Below, in pieces: positions 27,201 through 39,600 of a DNA stretch of 64,000 bases. Made by a program: the position numbers and the translations under genes. The DNA is taken from positions 20,655,544 to 20,719,543 of the forward strand of contig NC_091144.1 in NCBI RefSeq assembly GCF_041381155.1, written 5' to 3'. The first letter of the stretch is position 1, and every line of letters starts with the position of its first letter. The notes under the pieces were generated by a model. It was given only the letters and a program-made list of their open reading frames with translations. It was not told where the DNA came from and did no database searches. The stretch is from Argopecten irradians (Eukaryota > Mollusca > Bivalvia > Pectinida > Pectinidae).

Positions 27201-30200
27201 TAATTTTTCGAATAGGTCAAAGACGGACTTTAGTCTCCCTATAGTTATGATTTGACTCAAGTTAAGATTGTAGTCGAGGCGTTTTTTTGTTAATATGAGA
27301 GGTGTGGGATCTGACGCGTCTTTTGGTTGCAGTGATTTTTTTAAATGTATACTCTGTTATAACACATATCTTTCTGTTACAGGATGCCATTCATCGCATT
27401 AAGCTGACATTCAACAAGGAGTTTGAGGAAGTGTACCAGAGGAAAATGCAGGACATCTCTAAAATCAAGGAAAAGAACAAGAAAATTGTAAAGAACATGA
27501 GAGATTTGAATATCAACGAGGAGATTATTGAACCTGAACTGAGTGTCCTGGAAAATCCTGAGAGTATCCTAACAGTGGACGATAGCGAGGTGAGATGACG
27601 TATATGTCATGTTGGATAATTCAGTCATTGTATTTTCGGCGGCAGCGGAGAGGAGGGATGGGGAGGGAATGTGTTATCAATGAATACCTATAGGTTTTCG
27701 CAACAACTTTTTTGTACAATCTTCAATTAAACACTTCTGTAGTTTTGAACCAAATTCATTTTGTAGATCAAAGTGGAGAAATATCTGACACCGGCACAGA
27801 GGAAAAAGAAGGAGATGCAGGATAAACTAGATGAGGAAAGGAGAGCTCGTGAAAAGGGAGATAATGCTCGTGAGCGTGGTCTGGATATGATGATGGGCGG
27901 AGTTCTGGAAATCAAGAAGGAAGATGAACTTAAAAAGGTGAGTGGGAAGTGAAATTCAATTTTATGGTTTGAATGATGATGAGTATTTAATAAGTAAACA
28001 AAAATTGCAAAGTAATTAAACTGGCAGTGGATATCAGAATAAAAATTGTTTTATTGTCTTCCTTTGAAGAAGCAATAAAAACTACACTGAGTACATGTAC
28101 TTAAAATTTTCTTTACACAGCATATCCAAAGTAATTAGTACTCAGGCCTCCATTCTCAAAAAGTATTTCTGATTGGATATTTATAAAGTAAGCTGATATT
28201 TATTATGATCCATTTACAAATTTATAAAAAAAAATCGTCCATTGAATAGGACATCCCCAAGCCCCCCTTCATGTCCCTGAAGGAGGAGTCAGAGTGGACA
28301 GAAGATGAGCAGAAAGCCGCCAAGGAATACGAGCGCAAAGTGAAGGAGCTTAACGAAGAAAGGGAAAAATATCGCAAGGTACGTATTTTCAGCTTTCTAT
28401 TTCATCAAATGTCACTTTATTCGTCTAGAAGAACGTCTAGCAAACGTTATAATTAGCTCAGCTTTTATAGAATCCATTTGTAGCATACTTACTGGGAAAA
28501 TGTTTGAACAGTTTATATGCAGAAAATTGAATTTCTGGAGCTGTTCTTTGCATGCAAATCATATTTAATTTAAATAGATATTTCATCATTTATATCATCC
28601 TTACCTTGTGATTTGCTATGATTCCATCAGTTTTGTGTTTCTATTCACGAAAGTCTTTTATGTGTCCAATTTATTTTGATAGCAACTGGAAGCAGAACTT
28701 CGCAAAATGCAGGCAGTTATCCATGATAGCATGACGCTGTTTGATGAAACGCTGAACCAGCTGTTCATGAAGAAAATCAAAGTCATGATGGTTCTTTACC
28801 AGGTAACCAAGCAATTTTGATAAGTGTTTCCTCCATTCTGTATTTCTACACACTCCCTAAAGGATTGATCAAATTTCCATGCCTGTAATTCAATAAATGC
28901 TTTTATTACCAATATCATTGTTATTATTATGTTTTGGGGTTATTCAAATAACTTCAAATCCATAGGACAGTGTGAAAAAAATCAAAACTTTTTTATAAAC
29001 CAATTCGATCCAATCTGAATCACATAATAGGCGTTAAATATACTTTTTCTTGTCACATTTAAGTGGCGATTTAGTGAGTTTCCATAAAGCCAAAACTACC
29101 AAAGCTTTTTAACCATCTTATATCTTTACTAATCTAAAAAATATATATTTCATGTTTAGTGACAAGTACTATTGTTTTTATAACACCATATTATGAAAGA
29201 CCAGTTCCTTCATTAGAGGTATATTAGATACATTAGATGACTTTATATGATGTATCATAATGAGAATATGTTTACAATACTTTTCTTTTTTCATGTTTAG
29301 GAAGAGCTGAAAATCCTGCGTCTCCGATACAACCTTCTGTTGGAGGAAGAGTTGGAGACACGTGAACGTGACCTGAACCATCTCTTGGAACACAAGAAAA
29401 ACATGAAGGTAGGGATCAAAAACCTTCGTATAATCAAATTATTTGTTCTTTACAGAGTGGAAATGTAAGGATAGTAAGGGTCCTTTTTACTGCAACTGTG
29501 ATTGATTTAAAAAAACTGGTTCTAACTATTGCAATTGCAATTAAAATACTGCAAGGGCCATAACTTTACACTGATTATACACATACCATTCATTCGTTCT
29601 AAAAAACGAACATTTTTCTTGCACAAAGTGCAGTTTCATGAAAATTTGATTTCAATATTTTTGAAAATCTAGGTGATCACTGCCCAGGCTATGATGGAAT
29701 CCAAGAAGCATGTCGATGCATTCCGGGAACAGTATGACATTCTCCTTGCCGAAGACAAGGTCATGGACAGATCGTTCAAGCGTGAATTCCACGACGTCAC
29801 GGCACTGCAGCAAGATCAGCTGTACAGGCTGTTCCGAAAACGCCCCAAGTATGTCGCATATTGTACTGCATTCCATGATTTTAGATTTTAACATAAACAC
29901 GTCTGAATATTCCCAAGCCTCTATCAAATTTCGTATGCTGAAGTTGTCCTTACTGTAAACCAGCAATTCGCGTGCGATTATTTTTCGTGTATTTCACGAG
30001 CAATATGAAACCGTGAAAATCAATCGCAAGGAAAATATTCTAAGCACAGGTAAATTAGAACCATATGACATAAGTTGAGAAATTAAATTAGTGATCGTTA
30101 GACATGAGAAATTGTATTGCATTTTTAAAGCACTAATAAAATTGCACTTTCTCAATATGTCTTGTATTGACAACATTTTGATAGATAGTACAATTAATGA

Positions 30201-33200
30201 CATTGTATCGCAAAATTCTAATTACGAAAAACATGAAAGTGATTAAAGAATTGTGTTTTCATAGAGGTGTAACTGTTAGGATTAATGTTTAGATATCAAG
30301 ATTTATTCCAGTGAATAATTTATTGAAATGTAATTTTTCATCCCAGGGTACCTCGCCTGAAGGGATTCGATGCCCCGGCACCATCCTCGATGGATCCTTC
30401 CATTCCAAATCCATTCGCAGATCGTCCTTCCACGGCGAGCTACAACAATCGTGCCAAAAACCAACTGGAACATTCCATCGCTGACCTCGACAAGGACATC
30501 AACGCCCCTGAAGGCATTGAACCCCACATCTGGCAAAGACTGTGTAAATACCGCAGGGAAAAGATTGAAAATGATGTCTTGGTATGTATCTGTCGGAAAA
30601 GATTGTAGATTTTGATTCTATGTTAAGTATCTATGTTGTTACCTTTTGATGTATTTTTATCAAAATAAAACAAAATGTGTCACTATTGGCTTTATGTAAC
30701 TTGAAAGATTTGATATCTACCCATATGTAATTCACCAATTTCTATAGTTTTGCAAATATGTTTGATTTGACATAGGAAAAACAATTTTGAAGAGATTGAA
30801 TAAACATTTGAAGCATCCAAAATCATTGTTTGCTTTTAAATACAAGCACCAGTAAAAGGTTATCACTTTCATTGATACATGAACGATAATTGCAAAATTT
30901 CCATTTTTGCAGACAAAAGAAAAAGCTTTGATCCTAGCAGAAATGGAAGCCTTCCTTCGAAAGAGGCAAGACGAAGATGAACAAATAAAGAATGATATAG
31001 ACGGCATATACGACACTCTAAACAAGTAAGTTTCTCTCCGTCGTTCAGCTTCGAGCCAATTTGACAAGTACACACAAAGAATGCTAAATATTATAACAGT
31101 GTTGAAGGATTTGCATGTACTTTTGTCCACCAAAAATATGGGTATGGCAACCATCAAGGTGTCTGTCATTCTATAAATAGCCCTCTATCCCTGCACTGAG
31201 TGGTTAAGATACCTTATAGTATCATTCATGAAATTTGAATGTATTAAAGCAATCTCTCTGAAATTTGATTTTGATTTACCTGTGTTTTATTAATTTTTAA
31301 TTTAGCATTGCTTCTTTCTCTATCTAGATTGAAGGATGACCGACAGCGATTTAACCTGAATCTGGAAGTGCAGCTGATGCTGAAGCAGGGACAGGTGGAA
31401 GTGGACACGAGTACGTTTATCCACGACTACAAGGACAGTGCTCTCATCCACAGAAGTGTTGTAGAAGAGCTCAACAGCAATATTAAAGTGAGTTATCTCC
31501 CTCTAACATGACCAATCTCCCTTTTAGATTAGTATCATATCATTTATAAGAAAATTATATAATTTTCACATGAAAGCTATCGATGTAACAATATTGTGTT
31601 ACCGGAACAAATTTTGTTTGAATTGACGTAAACGTACACTTTTGTTGTTTTTCAATTTTTAGCAATTAGGAGAAAGCAAAATCGCCAGCATGGTGGAGAG
31701 TAAAGATTTTAGAAAAGGAATTATACAACTGGAATGGTAAGCTTCAACTCCCTAATATGTACCATGGTTATATCACAATGTCTCCTATATAACTTCTTAA
31801 GTTGACTATTACTTTATTTTCCAAAGTTTCGTTACTAAACCTATGATAAACCTTCTTAGGTTGACAAGAACTATAGAGGTAGTCATGTTCAAACTATTAT
31901 CACATCCCTCAATGTTTATATTAGTGATTAATGCAATCTTATCGATGATAAAAATTTGAATACAAGGTATATCATTACATTATTTTCAAAGGGAACACAA
32001 GAAAATGATTATGCAAATGGAAGATTTCCAAAACAAAATGAAAGACATCCAATTTATGAAAGTCACAAGAGAAATTCAGCTGGTGAGTATTACACTAAAC
32101 ATCCATGTTAAATAAAATTTTGGAGGATTTATTTATTCAATTTCTAAAAAAAAAATGAAAACTACAAAAATGATGTGATAACAAAATTTAGCTTGGATGG
32201 CATACGCATAGTTTTTGCTAACTGAAATTATATAAAAACGGTATTTATTTGGGGTTTTTGTTTACTTTCAAATACATTTTGAATTGCCGCCAGATTTAGT
32301 TCGTCATATTGCTAAGATCAAATAAGAAATCTTGCTTATATTTTGTTTCAGTATTTGTCAAATTCAGATTATGATGGAAGGAAACAAGAGGAGATTGGAA
32401 AACTGGAACAGACTATACTGACCCAGCTGAGGGTAAGGTTCCTGTCTTATCAAACTTTTATTGTGGGCATGACCTTGGTAGATTTTAAAATAAGTTAATT
32501 AAAGATATTCATGTTGAAAGAGAGGGAAAATATATAGATATATGGAAATCTGGATGAGAGGCCTTATATTGAAGGAACACTGTAATTTAACATGTAATAT
32601 TTATATAAAATTTTGTTTAACAATAAAATACAGATCATAATTTATGCATACATATTTTCTGTCATTTACTTTAATTGAAAAGGGCAATTTAATGAAAGTA
32701 AAAAATGTAATTGTTTTGATCGCTTGTTTGCAGCATCACGAGAGGAAGGTAGCCGCCAAAAAGCAGCAACTACGAGATCTTGGACGTTCTCACAAAATGA
32801 AAGATGATGAAAACCGCGACATGGACAACGAACTCACAGAGCTTCATGTCACGGTCAATGAGAGGCGCCATATAGACGCTGTCAATGGTTAGTGTTATTT
32901 TTGTCATATTTATAAAGTGTGCTTGTTTCCATTCTCCCGAAACTCCTAGGTAGTAACCAGGGCTCAATCGGTGTTTAGTCATATGATTAATACAATTTTT
33001 ATTTCTGTTTTTTTTTGTTGTTTTTTTTTAGCAAAACCTTTGATTAAACCTTCTCTAAATTTGACTATTTGGTCAAGAATGGAGATCTTAGGAAATTTAG
33101 GAAATTTTGTCAGGTTTACTTCAAACGGACCTATTTTTTCTTGATTTCAACATTATTGTTAAACTGTGATTAGTATAATCGCCTTTCGGAAAACTTGACC

Positions 33201-33496
33201 AGAATATTAAAGCTACGCACATGTGAAGTTTTTAAAGCATGCAAAAATACGGAAATTCTTGTTAAAAACTTACTTAGAAAACTAAACATAATTAGTTTTA
33301 TGATCAAATAATGCTTTATATTACAGCTGACAGACGATCAGATTTTGGTCGCGAAAGGCGATACCAGGAGATTGTACAGAGGAGAAAGCTAGTGGATCTG
33401 GCGAAGGCCCAGGCACAGGAAGTAGCTGTGTTACGTGCCGAGGTGGAGCGACTACGTATGCGAACATTCCCCGCCTTAGTACAGGTGGAACACTGA
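6425..33496 (+). CDS. CFAP43: Cilia- and flagella-associated protein 43 (WD40 plus coiled coil)
   Basis: CFAP43 works with CFAP44 in the tether/tether-head complex that holds the inner dynein I1/f head to the axonemal doublet; loss in mammals gives abnormal sperm flagella. About 43 coding exons join to about 5230 nt, roughly 1742 residues (human protein about 1665). The ATG at 6425 opens [17 protein letters not shown]. Residues 1 to about 760 are WD40-type: [30 protein letters not shown] near residue 440, and ILTCYCW near 757. The rest is charged coiled coil, with [12 protein letters not shown] at its core, ending [11 protein letters not shown] and TGA at 33494-33496. Every junction is GT-AG in matching phase except at exon 19, which has one base too many (see the findings). 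Identification relies on remembered family similarity, the architecture and the length. CFAP44 was considered, but its N-terminus and this length fit less well. Confidence 0.92.
9096..11750 (+). other. Long CFAP43 intron region with one small exon
   Basis: Between exons 6 and 8 lie about 2.65 kb of AT-rich sequence. The only supported content is the 33-nt exon 9638-9670, bounded by CTATTAG and GTAAGG. It starts and ends in phase 1, so it can be included or skipped without changing frame. A poly-T run of about 28 bases at 9202-9229 and several A-runs are present. I see no transposon ends or other genes. Confidence 0.6.
17214..17685 (+). mobile_element. tRNA-derived SINE with target-site duplication, CFAP43 intron 18
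   Basis: A 472-bp element is flanked on both sides by the same 12 bases, TTTTAGGTAGCT (17202-17213 and 17686-17697), a typical retrotransposition target-site duplication. A pol III-like head is visible: GTTGAGCGCTCGCC (box A-like), then GGTTCTGTCCCC (box B-like). A second, clearly related copy lies at 62162-62699, and the two align along nearly their whole length, from CCCTG through TACCTGCTGCC to the 3' region. The family is probably a common mollusc SINE, but I do not assign a name. It sits in the sense orientation of CFAP43, between exons 18 and 19. Confidence 0.88.
17706..17875. mobile_element. MITE with terminal inverted repeats, CFAP43 intron 18
   Basis: The element begins TTTGCATATTACAGAGTT and ends with the exact inverse complement AACTCTGTAATATGCAAA, 170 bp end to end. 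The inverted similarity continues inward imperfectly (GGTAGGTATTGATTGTGACG against its inverse partner). No coding capacity is present, so it is a non-autonomous DNA element. The inner arms carry TGACGTCA and TGACGTAA, which are cAMP-response-element-like strings. It lies only 8 bp beyond the right target duplication of the SINE. I did not find a clear target-site duplication. Confidence 0.8.
18091..18210 (+). repeat. 62-bp tandem duplication of the CFAP43 exon 19 end and donor
   Basis: The sequence AAAAAGAGGATAAG followed by GTATGT occurs at the exon 19 boundary (donor at 18107) and again 62 bases on (donor-like at 18169). The flanks are also alike: AATCTTTGAAGAGAGACTGG against GATCTCTGAAAAGATTGG. 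The last exon bases and the first intron bases are therefore duplicated together. Use of the second donor would not restore the reading frame. Confidence 0.8.
18732..18861. mobile_element. Possible small inverted-repeat element (MITE-like)
   Basis: The left part reads ACAGCAAATCCTGCTTTAG and the right part, inverted, ACAGTTAAACCTGCTTTAT; together they look like imperfect terminal inverted repeats about 130 bp apart. There is no coding potential. It begins just after the exon 20 donor of CFAP43. The match is short, so this is tentative. Confidence 0.4.
20528..26957 (+). other. CFAP43 linker region: large introns with tiny in-frame exons
   Basis: This 6.4-kb stretch separates exon 25 from exon 29 and encodes only an acidic linker. 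Supported or candidate exons are: 20989-21012 (EKSKSWDK, phase 0-0), 21533-21547 (QMYGN, phase 0-0, weak), 22893-22965 ([20 protein letters not shown]..., phase 0-1), 23578-23589 (phase 1-1), and 25444-25473 ([10 protein letters not shown], phase 1-1). Three of them end in the same pattern, SLG or TLG immediately before GTAA. The rest is AT-rich intron without recognisable elements, apart from the GC-rich minisatellite at 22976-23118. Confidence 0.5.
22976..23118 (+). repeat. GC-rich ~20-bp minisatellite beside CFAP43 exon 27 donor
   Basis: About six imperfect copies of GAGAGGCGGGGCCTGTGAT stand out from the AT-rich surroundings. The array begins about 10 bases after the exon 27 donor (GTAAGT at 22966). 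Unlike the other donor-linked repeats in this window, the unit does not contain the splice site itself. Confidence 0.8.
29952..30040. mobile_element. Fragment of a dispersed repeat (MITE-like), CFAP43 intron 35
   Basis: TACTGTAAACCAGCAATTCG, then GCGTGCGATTATTTTTCG, TATTTCACGAGCAATATG and AAACCGTGAAAATCAATCGC form a TTCGCG-rich motif series that I associate with short dispersed elements in bivalve genomes. The ends and target duplication are not resolved. The call rests on general memory of such repeats, not on a second copy in the window. Confidence 0.35.
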
Positions 33497-34645
33497 GTGA
33501 TCTACCACGTATGGTAGAAACATAGATTGTGATAAAACATGTTATATCGGACTTAAACTTGACAGTGAAAAACTTTGTGATACATGTGTATTGATTCGAT
33601 GGATTGTATTTGAATTATTTCAGTACCTTTAATGTTTTCAGAAGAATATTATGAAAACTGGCCCAACAGTCAAATAAAGAAGAAGCACAAATGTGTCATT
33701 TCATTATAAAAAATGGTGGACGTTTTGTGTTTGTGAGGAAATGAAATGCTTGAACGAGTTATTCTGACACTCAATATTTGATATGAATCATTGAACACAG
33801 AATTTTTCTCGCTTCTATATAAACAGTATAGCATAAAATGAGGTTGAAGTATAGTGTTATACTAATGTAAAACAAATGAGTTTTTACAGGATGTAAGCCA
33901 AAAAAGAAGTCATTTTATGGTTACAGGCCGGACTAGGGACAACAGTTAAATAAATTACATTCATCTGTTTGGATCCGGCATATAAAACAAGCTACCAGTC
34001 TGATGGACCATACAAAATGGATTTATTGATAATCATTACATTTACAATTGAAGAAAATGTCTGACAGGAAGAAAATATTTATAAATTTATTTTGGGTCAT
34101 TTCTGTTTGTATGAATTTATTATAAAGAACTATATCAGTTTTACAATTTTCTTTAACTACAAAGAATTTAATTGTCTTTAAAATTTTATATTGAAAAGAT
34201 ATTTGTATACAGTATTAACCTTTGTATATTTGTACGGAAAAATATTCTTTAGATATGTATTTGGTATACTGCTTACATTCCTACCAATACTCTGATACTG
34301 CAATGAATTGTTTTTAAATATAACTACAAACACCAATAGAATTTGATTTGAGAACAATGAACCTGTACATAGGGCACACCTCTTCTAAACAACAAACATA
34401 ATCAGTCCTTTCCACTACTGACGATATACTTAATGTAGTTCTTTATAAAAAGATCGTTGTAGTGAACAGATCGATGACCAGAAGGACACGTACATATCTC
34501 ACACATTCTGGGTGGAGTTCCTCATCCTTGAGGCGTTACTCCTATAGCAGGTTCTATTGTGCTTTCAAAACAATTCTCTGTTTTGTATGATTAGGGGCTA
34601 GTACTGAAATTATTTGAATGAAAATTTGTCTTTTTGATAAATAAA
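33497..34645 (+). other. CFAP43 3' UTR and candidate polyadenylation signals
   Basis: After the stop codon at 33496 comes AT-rich sequence without introns or open frames of note. AATAAA signals occur near 33675 and at 34640-34645, the latter just before a T-rich stretch. Which one is used cannot be told from sequence alone. Confidence 0.5.
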
Positions 34646-36480
34646 GAGATAATTTATGCAGTTTTTTCCAGTCGAGAGGATATTTGAAATAGACTATAAA
34701 CTATATGGTGATGCCACATGTGTTAAATATTTATTATGAATGCATGATTATTAAATGATATGATGTAAAAGTTATTATAAATTTGTGTTTTCTTTCTTCC
34801 GTTAATTGTTCCCCGACAAACTACTGCTATCAAAACATCAAATATTACCCCGCCGGTAATCAACTTTCTTCTAAAATGATTATTAAGTCATCTTACCCAA
34901 AGTCAAGTTAACTCGTAGACATTGTGCACCAGTTCCACCTGTCAGCGTGAGCTGGAATTGGAAAAAACCCAACATATGTTGAAACAACGTCCTAAAAGAA
35001 TGCAATGTAAAAAGTATATAAAAAGGGGAAAATCGTCATCGTCATATATTGGTATAGAATGATACTACCTTTGAAAGAGATACGAACCTCTAAAGGATGT
35101 GAGGTGTAACAACCAAATCCAAAGAAAATTTTCATGCAAATAATTAGGTCCAAAACGTGGAAGGATTTAAAGAAAAAAAATCTTAGAAGTTTTCAAACAA
35201 TTTATTTTAAATACTTTCTAAAAAGCATATTCACAGCTGATGTCCAGCTCGCTAATCATCCTATGGTGTTTCTTAGAAACAAATAATGTAAGAGCAGCTA
35301 AAATTCAAAACAATTTCCTTTGGATTGACATACGACATGTTGCTGGACCACTGATTGACGATTATCCAACCGGGTCATTATCATACACTAGTATTCGAAA
35401 GCAGCTTTATACTTGCTTCTGGATATATGAACTGCTGATTTCTAAAGCATGCCTATCTATGTCTGTAGACACAACTTACTTCTTGAAAAGCCAAACTAAT
35501 TTCCTATCTCAACTATTGTCGACTCCACCTACAGCCATAAGTAGCTAATATCCCAAGTGACTACACACAGACTCGTGTGTTCAACTCTCTTTCTTGCCTT
35601 GAACTTACTCCCAGTTCATACTGTGAAAGTTCCTCGCCTGAAATATTTACCTGCTGTCGTGCTTCGACCTTTTCTGTCCTGACATTAAAATAAGGTACTT
35701 TCCCATTCAGCCTTTTTCGTATAATTTGTCTCAATAGATGTTTCTTTTCTATTCTGGATTGTGATTCGGTCTTCTGAATGCCACTTGCTTGCTATTCGCT
35801 GTTTCTGCTGCTAGACGGACGACTCAAAAGTCGGATCGGGGTCTATCTCTTGACTAACAAGTTCAAATGAAAATATAATATATAATTATTCAAAATTAAA
35901 ATAATAAAAAATATCTAGTATCACAGTACAACTATGATTATCATTGTGTTTAATCAGTACCATTACTCCCAATATGGTCTGTAAAATCATTATCGATATT
36001 TTTACACATACCTTATAACGAACAATCCTGTTGGTTTTATTATATTTCATTAAGCTTAATGCCACAAATCAAATTAATATACTTCTCTGTAGGAAAACAT
36101 ATGTTGATGAATGTGGCGGTAGGTTTTCACTAGGTTTACAATTGTGTAGTTTAATATTATCAGGCTAAACTCGACATACACCCATTATAACACCTAAATG
36201 TATGTAGTTAAAATAAACGTCTATCTGTTAAAATGATGATAGTGAGGGCGGTAGAAAGTCTATTTGTCAGTATTTTGGCAGATGAGACAATAATGTCTTC
36301 TTCAATGTTACTTAATACTGTAAATACTGTGGAATAATACGATTTATTTTGTGTGATCTGCTTAAATATTGATAACACGGCCATCATTTGCTAATCTTGT
36401 TTGTCGTGGCAGCAATAATTGATATAAAACGCACATGTGGGTCAGTAGAGCCAGTGTCCAATATGGCTGACCACTGCATT
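34646..36480. other. Intergenic region between CFAP43 and the ZP gene
   Basis: This stretch holds no gene I can recognise on either strand. A 102-codon open frame at 35240-35548 has no recognisable motif and unremarkable composition, and was not called. No transposon ends or tandem repeats were noticed. The promoter of the ZP-domain gene should lie near its right end. Confidence 0.5.
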
Positions 36481-36650
36481 GGAACATAGATCATGGATAC
36501 AGGTATGGTACTTTATACAGTTTTCAGTTCTCATGTTGTTTAGCTAGCATATAATTTGATACATCTTAATACAACTTACCTGCTTAGCACTCAATATAAC
36601 GTTTTTATGACATATTTATATTTATCGGATTTTTATATTCATTTAAACAG

Positions 36651-36685
36651 TTTGTTGGTGAATGAGGTTCGGATACCACATAACT
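36651..36685 (+). other. Candidate 5' UTR of the ZP-domain gene
   Basis: A possible non-coding first exon ends at 36502 (GATACAG before GTATGG) and could join an acceptor TTTAAACAG ending at 36650, placing 36651-36685 as 5' UTR just before the ATG at 36686. If so, the short ATG frame at about 36493 would stop within a few codons after splicing. Without transcript data this is tentative. Confidence 0.35.
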
Positions 36686-39600
36686 ATGGATACGTTGACC
36701 CCATTCCTTTTTGTAATGACGTGTCTAATGTTTGCTCATGCACAAACGTATGATCCCACATGTAAGTATGTATATCCTTCCCTGGGTCAATAATGTTCTC
36801 ATCTAAAGTAAATCAACATTGGTCATTATAGTAAACTCTGTTAATTGCTGAATTAATTACATGTACATCTGCTATCTCTTTATTTGGCACATGTAATAGT
36901 TTTGAGAAATTCAATTTCTAAATTCAGGTTTCTTACCATAAATCATAATTTCACTTAAATTTTAGAAATTCTACATCCATAAATAAGAATAGTCAAAAGG
37001 AGCTTCTTGTTGAACTAAATTTTGTAAATGAATAACCTAAAAGTATATTGTCAGTAGGATGGTGTTCTGTGGTAATTCTCTATCAGATAACAATGTAGCT
37101 TTGCCCAATTTAATATATTGAGTATTCTGCACTTTCCGTCAGTTTAAGAATTTTTGAATTTATGCTGGGTCACTCTCTATCAGAAATATTTTCACCTAAA
37201 GTATTACTGTAAGACTAAATAGCTAGAAGTATGTTTTCATTTTAGCTCTACCACACTATAATATTCTTAGTGTTAGCATTTGATAGCATAAAGTGAGGCA
37301 GAATCAAGTGACATGTCAGAGCATGTCACTTGATTCTGTGTGACATTTTATTTTATTTTATTTTAACAGAAGAGATAAGGTAGTTTTTAGAAATATTGAG
37401 ATAGGGGAAGTCAGTTTTTAATTGTACAAAAAAACATGTGTGAATGATAGTTTATATCAATCCATGTATACGGTATTCATTATCCATATCGACCACTGCT
37501 ATCGAATGGTCTAAAGATTCACGTGACTTACCAAACGTAATTAACTGGTATGACATACTCATTCATAATTTATATCTCATTATAGTACGTCTCATCAGCT
37601 GCACGCGGAGTAATCTCGTCGTCAAGGTTACTGGAGTACAAGAAGGCGGACTTATTTTCATAAAAGGTCAAGGTGAAGACTGTAAACAAGCGACCTCTTC
37701 TGCCGAACAGTTTTATGAGTTTGATTTTGCTTCTTGTAACATTAAATGGGTAGGTTTTTGTTTTAATTCAGAAAGGTATGCACATTGATGGAGTCTGTTG
37801 TTTTGCAGTTGTCAAGCTATAACTTACGATTGATACTTTATTAATTAATATAAAATGTGAAAAGTAAAAAAAAAAATAAAAAAAATGAAATCTCTCTTAA
37901 ATAACGAAGTACTCCATATAAAATGATTAGTTAAATATCAAATTATCACACAGAAAAACAATAGTAATGTAATATTGGTTCGAGTTACATTAAACTGAAA
38001 CTGTACAGGAGAATGTTATGAGAATTTAAGGTACGATAACGTACTGAAGTGTGTCATGATTATTGTTTTATAAGTGATGTTTACCTTCTGATGGTACGAT
38101 ACCCACCAAAAACAGCCATCATTCTGTGTATTTCACTTCGAATTATTTGACTGGCAGGAGAAGACGTTCCGTGTAGTTATCCAGAGGTTGAGTGCGTTCC
38201 AGACGGGAGCGGACAAGCAAATCCCTGTCATGTGTATAGCCAACACGGACGACATCGTTGTCAGTAACTTCATTGGCGCTGGGTAAGTAAAATATAATCA
38301 ATGCGCATTTCACGTTTTTGGCATTTCATCGTTTTTTTTTGGCTACCAAGAGATGTCTCCATTGACTCATCATTTTTGGTAGATGTCGGGAATTGAGCGC
38401 CGGTGTATATCTTTTCCCAAGGAGCTCAGCTTTATCCCAACAAAAGTCTTGAACATACTGATCAACCAAATATTATTTATTTTATTGGCAGATAGAAGTT
38501 GAGGAAAAACGGCGACTGAATGTTACATATTTTTTTAAGAACCAAGTGTCGGCTGAATCAAAAGATGTGACTAAATTTGGAATCTTTTCTTTTTTCTTCT
38601 TTCCTTCATGTCACTCAGTTGTCTTTAAAGCGGGCGTTCACCTTTGTGATGAAGACTATGGGCTCTATGTCCTATCACACACTAAAGAATTTACAATAAA
38701 CTGTCTCTACCTTTGGTTAGAGTTAGCATTCGAGGAAGTAACGTCTAATTCCTTAGTTATAATGTAACCTGATGCAGTGGGCTGTAATGTGTATAAAAGA
38801 TAGTATGTTTCTACCACATTTATAAAACACGCGATGACCTTTTACAGGTCATCTCAAAATTATCGAGCTGTTAATGGGGTGTTAAAACGATAAACGTTTC
38901 ATTTGCAGTTGGTTTGCATTTGTTTTTGCAAGTTGTTCCTCAAAGGTTTTCGCAACAGGTTATTCAAAGCGACTCCTGCTATATCATTTAAATGATAGAC
39001 CGAATGGTGATAAAACAGAAATAGAGAGTAAAGGATGTTTTTTAATATTTTTATATCAATATTTGTTACATTTTTGTGATATCAGTTTGCGAATACAGCA
39101 AAATATCTTGATTATACACGCTTAACAGATAAAGGAGCTCAAAAGTTCTCCATGCTGAACTCAGCATAATATCAAATGACTGCAGTATACAACAGGGTGC
39201 TGTTATGGACCCTTTCTTATTTTATAGTCTTTGTCAATTAAAACATATCACTCTACAGGGACAAAGACGATGATACCGGACAGAACAGGACCACCAAACC
39301 GAAGGCAGCCTTAGCCTTCTACAAGGTCATCACAGGGGAAGAGGTCATGGGGTCAGAGGTCAAACTCACCGATCGGCTGATTTTGACTCTACAGTTAGAA
39401 GAACAATACACAAGTAAGTCCGGTATTACGCTAACTGTGTCAGTGGGTTTGTTTTTATTGGTAGCATTGGTTTACGTTGATCTGGTTTATAAATAACAAT
39501 TGACCTCTATAATAAATAATCCAACAATTGTTCTATAGCCTTAAAGCATTCTGAATAAGACTATTATTGGTTTCTTGTTAGTCTTGAAACATTTCGTTGA

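Larger units (their letters stand above)
18624..33496 (+). other. CFAP43 exon map, exons 20-43 (coiled-coil half)
   Basis: Coding exons: 18624-18728, 18962-19039, 19317-19442, 19627-19731, 19917-20033, 20474-20527, 20989-21012 (24 nt), 22893-22965, 23578-23589 (12 nt), 26958-27049, 27383-27589, 27767-27937, 28250-28378, 28683-28802, 29301-29408, 29673-29848, 30347-30581, 30913-31025, 31328-31487, 31663-31736, 31992-32082, 32352-32432, 32734-32887, 33327-33496. All phases agree. The 24-nt and 12-nt exons are less certain because such short exons can be spurious. Both keep the frame, so omitting them gives an equally open protein. A further optional 30-nt exon at 25444-25473 is described with the intron cluster. 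Confidence 0.85.

Noticed and set aside
35240-35548. 102-codon frame between CFAP43 and the ZP gene
   Set aside because: No recognisable motif, no promoter or poly(A) arrangement, and it is within the length expected by chance in this much sequence.
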